Positions 30,271 to 31,522 of a stretch of DNA of 31,522 bases are shown one piece after another. The stretch is from NCBI GenBank assembly GCA_903828025.1, contig CAIKKO010000148.1, positions 1 to 31,522 on the forward strand, read 5' to 3'. Under the pieces are notes generated by a model, which worked only from the letters and a program-made list of their open reading frames with translations, ran no database searches and was not told the DNA's origin. The position numbers and the translations under genes are program-made. The stretch's first letter is position 1. Each line of letters starts with the position of its first letter. The stretch is from an uncultured Sphingomonadales bacterium (lineage in GTDB: Bacteria > Pseudomonadota > Alphaproteobacteria > Sphingomonadales > Sphingomonadaceae).

Positions 30271-31522
30271 TCAGGCGCCGAACGTCCGCTGCCACCAGCC
30301 GCGACGGGGCTCGCCGGGCTCGCCGGGCTCTTCCGTGGCTGCTGGCGCGGAGGCCCCAGCGTCAGGTTCAGCAGCGTCCGGTGCGGCAGCTTCAGGCGCA
30401 GCAGGCTCGGGTGCCGGTGCGGGCTCCGGGCTTGCCGCTTCGGCTTCAGCTGCAGGCGCTTCCACTGCATCGGCCTTCTTGCGGCGCGTGCGCTTGGGCT
30501 TGACCGGTGCTTCGTCGGCAGGCTCAGCCGCAGCTTCGACCGTCTCGGACGCTTCTGCGGGCGCTTCGGCTTCCACTGCATCGGCCTTCTTGCGGCGCGT
30601 GCGCTTGGGCTTGGCAGGGGCCGCTTCGGCTTCTGCAGCAGCGGCGCTGTCCGATTCGGCCTCTACGGCTTCGGCTTCCGCGACCGGCGCCGCAGCCTCA
30701 ACTGCAACCTCAGCCTCTGGGACCACATCCGCAGCATCGGCCTTCTTGCGGCGCGAACGGCGCGGCTTGGCTGGGGCTTCGGGTTCAGCCTCGGCGGCTT
30801 CTGGCACAGCGGCGACCAGCGATTCGGCGGCATCCGCAGCGGCTACAGAGTCATCACCGTCGCCTTCGCCTTCAGCGCCTTCACCTTCAGCGCCCTCATC
30901 GGCCTGACCTTCGGTGCCTTCACGGCCTCCACGACGACGACGGCCACGACGGCGACGCTTGCGCGGGCCGCGCTCGTCGGCGCGTTCGGTGCCCTCGCCC
31001 GTGGCGTCAGGACGGTCATCATCCGAGCCGTCGTCGCCATCGGCGTCGGTTTCCCCGCCTTCGGTTTCACTGGCTTCAGCTTCACCACCTTCGCGGTCCG
31101 ACATCGGAGCAGCCTCGCCGCCTTCCCGATCACGGCCGCGGCCGCGGCGCCGCTTGCGTCGTTTGCGGCGGCCTGCATCACCCTCCGATTCGCCGCCCTC
31201 GCGATCGCGGTCACGGTCCTGACCGCGCTGGCCGCGCGGTTCGTCCTGCGTGTCGTCCTCGTCCTCGTCCTCGCCCGCGTATTCCTCCTCGTCCAGATCA
31301 TCGGCCTCAGGCTCGATGATCGGTTCGAAGCGGGGCAGGAAGGCCGGCTTGGGCCCGCGCGAAGCAACGCGCATCTTCGCGCCTTCGTTCTCACCCTCGG
31401 GGATCACTTCGACCGAGACGCCGTAGCGCTCCTCGATCTCGGCAAGGTCGGCGCGCTTGGCATTGAGCACGTAGATCGCGGCTTCCTGGCTGGCATAGAG
31501 CGTGATGATCGTGCCCTTGCCC
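30271..31522 (-). CDS. rne: Ribonuclease E C-terminal region (partial)
   Basis: The frame enters from the right edge reading GKGTIITLYASQEAAIYVLN and AKRADLAEIEERYGVSVEV, the end of the RNase E/G catalytic half. About 380 residues of non-catalytic tail follow, of the kind used as a scaffold for the RNA degradosome. The tail is first very acidic (EYAGEDEDEDD), then Arg-rich (RRKRRKRRRGRGRDR), then Ala/Glu-rich with three copies of a basic (K/R)P(K/R)R(S/T)RRKKADA box, ending RRGWWQRTFGA. RNase E is the main enzyme for mRNA turnover and rRNA processing. The amino-terminal catalytic domain lies outside the window. Confidence 0.92.
   Translation of the reverse strand, partial: GKGTIITLYASQEAAIYVLNAKRADLAEIEERYGVSVEVIPEGENEGAKMRVASRGPKPAFLPRFEPIIEPEADDLDEEEYAGEDEDEDDTQDEPRGQRGQDRDRDREGGESEGDAGRRKRRKRRRGRGRDREGGEAAPMSDREGGEAEASETEGGETDADGDDGSDDDRPDATGEGTERADERGPRKRRRRGRRRRGGREGTEGQADEGAEGEGAEGEGDGDDSVAAADAAESLVAAVPEAAEAEPEAPAKPRRSRRKKADAADVVPEAEVAVEAAAPVAEAEAVEAESDSAAAAEAEAAPAKPKRTRRKKADAVEAEAPAEASETVEAAAEPADEAPVKPKRTRRKKADAVEAPAAEAEAASPEPAPAPEPAAPEAAAPDAAEPDAGASAPAATEEPGEPGEPRRGWWQRTFGA
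30459..30613 (-). repeat. 44-bp direct repeat inside the RNase E tail
   Basis: An identical 44-nt segment occurs at 30459-30502 and again at 30570-30613, an offset of 111 bp. It encodes the basic box KPKRTRRKKADAVEA. A third, diverged copy lies at about 30734-30775 (RRSRRKKADA). The spacing is a multiple of three, so gain or loss of units keeps the frame open. Confidence 0.85.

Noticed and set aside
1..31522. tRNA or rRNA genes, CRISPR arrays, insertion sequences, phage genes.
   Set aside because: No cloverleaf, repeat-spacer pattern, transposase or integrase motif was seen by eye. A dedicated RNA and mobile-element scan would be needed to exclude short or diverged cases.

Overview
The window looks like chromosomal DNA of an alphaproteobacterium of the order Sphingomonadales (Novosphingobium/Sphingomonas/Erythrobacter-like). 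This rests on the very high GC content, the protein families seen, and a complete exosortase A (XrtA) exopolysaccharide locus. The genus is inferred from gene content only; there is no rRNA gene in the window.

Left flank (1-5036): the last 27 codons of alaS, a secreted S9 prolyl-oligopeptidase-family peptidase translationally coupled to glutaminase (glsA), a convergent small secreted beta-rich protein of unknown function, and thioredoxin reductase (trxB). The last two genes are divergent and share a 166-bp intergenic stretch holding a Fur-box-like tandem inverted repeat.

Exosortase A locus (5047-23674): this is the core of the window. A leftward operon encodes a GNAT/FemAB-type acyltransferase, an acyl carrier protein and exosortase A-associated hydrolases 2 and 1. 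Divergent to it run an AMP-forming acyl ligase and a fold-III PLP decarboxylase. After a 201-bp regulatory gap comes a tightly packed rightward run: Wza-like lipoprotein, Wzz-like chain-length protein, tyrosine autokinase, outer-membrane barrel, ExeA-like ATPase, polysaccharide deacetylase, FemAB-like protein, glycosyltransferase, exosortase A fused to an EpsI domain, and an asparagine-synthase-like amidotransferase. Several junctions are ATGA or longer overlaps. Together these genes are expected to make, modify and export an exopolysaccharide and to process PEP-CTERM proteins at the cell surface. No PEP-CTERM substrate is encoded here. Hydrolase 2 is interrupted by a single in-frame TAA, while the rest of its frame is intact up to the ATGA junction with hydrolase 1.

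Right flank (23755-31522): a CHASE2/degenerate-GGDEF/EAL protein with a complete EAL active site; a 409-bp gene-free stretch with several strong hairpins, a 10-codon ORF with a perfect ribosome binding site and an intrinsic terminator (candidate small RNA); a leftward sdhB-thioesterase-zapE operon; a stand-alone Flp pilin with a textbook terminator; a SAM methyltransferase; and the C-terminal part of ribonuclease E with its low-complexity, repeat-bearing tail, running off the right edge.
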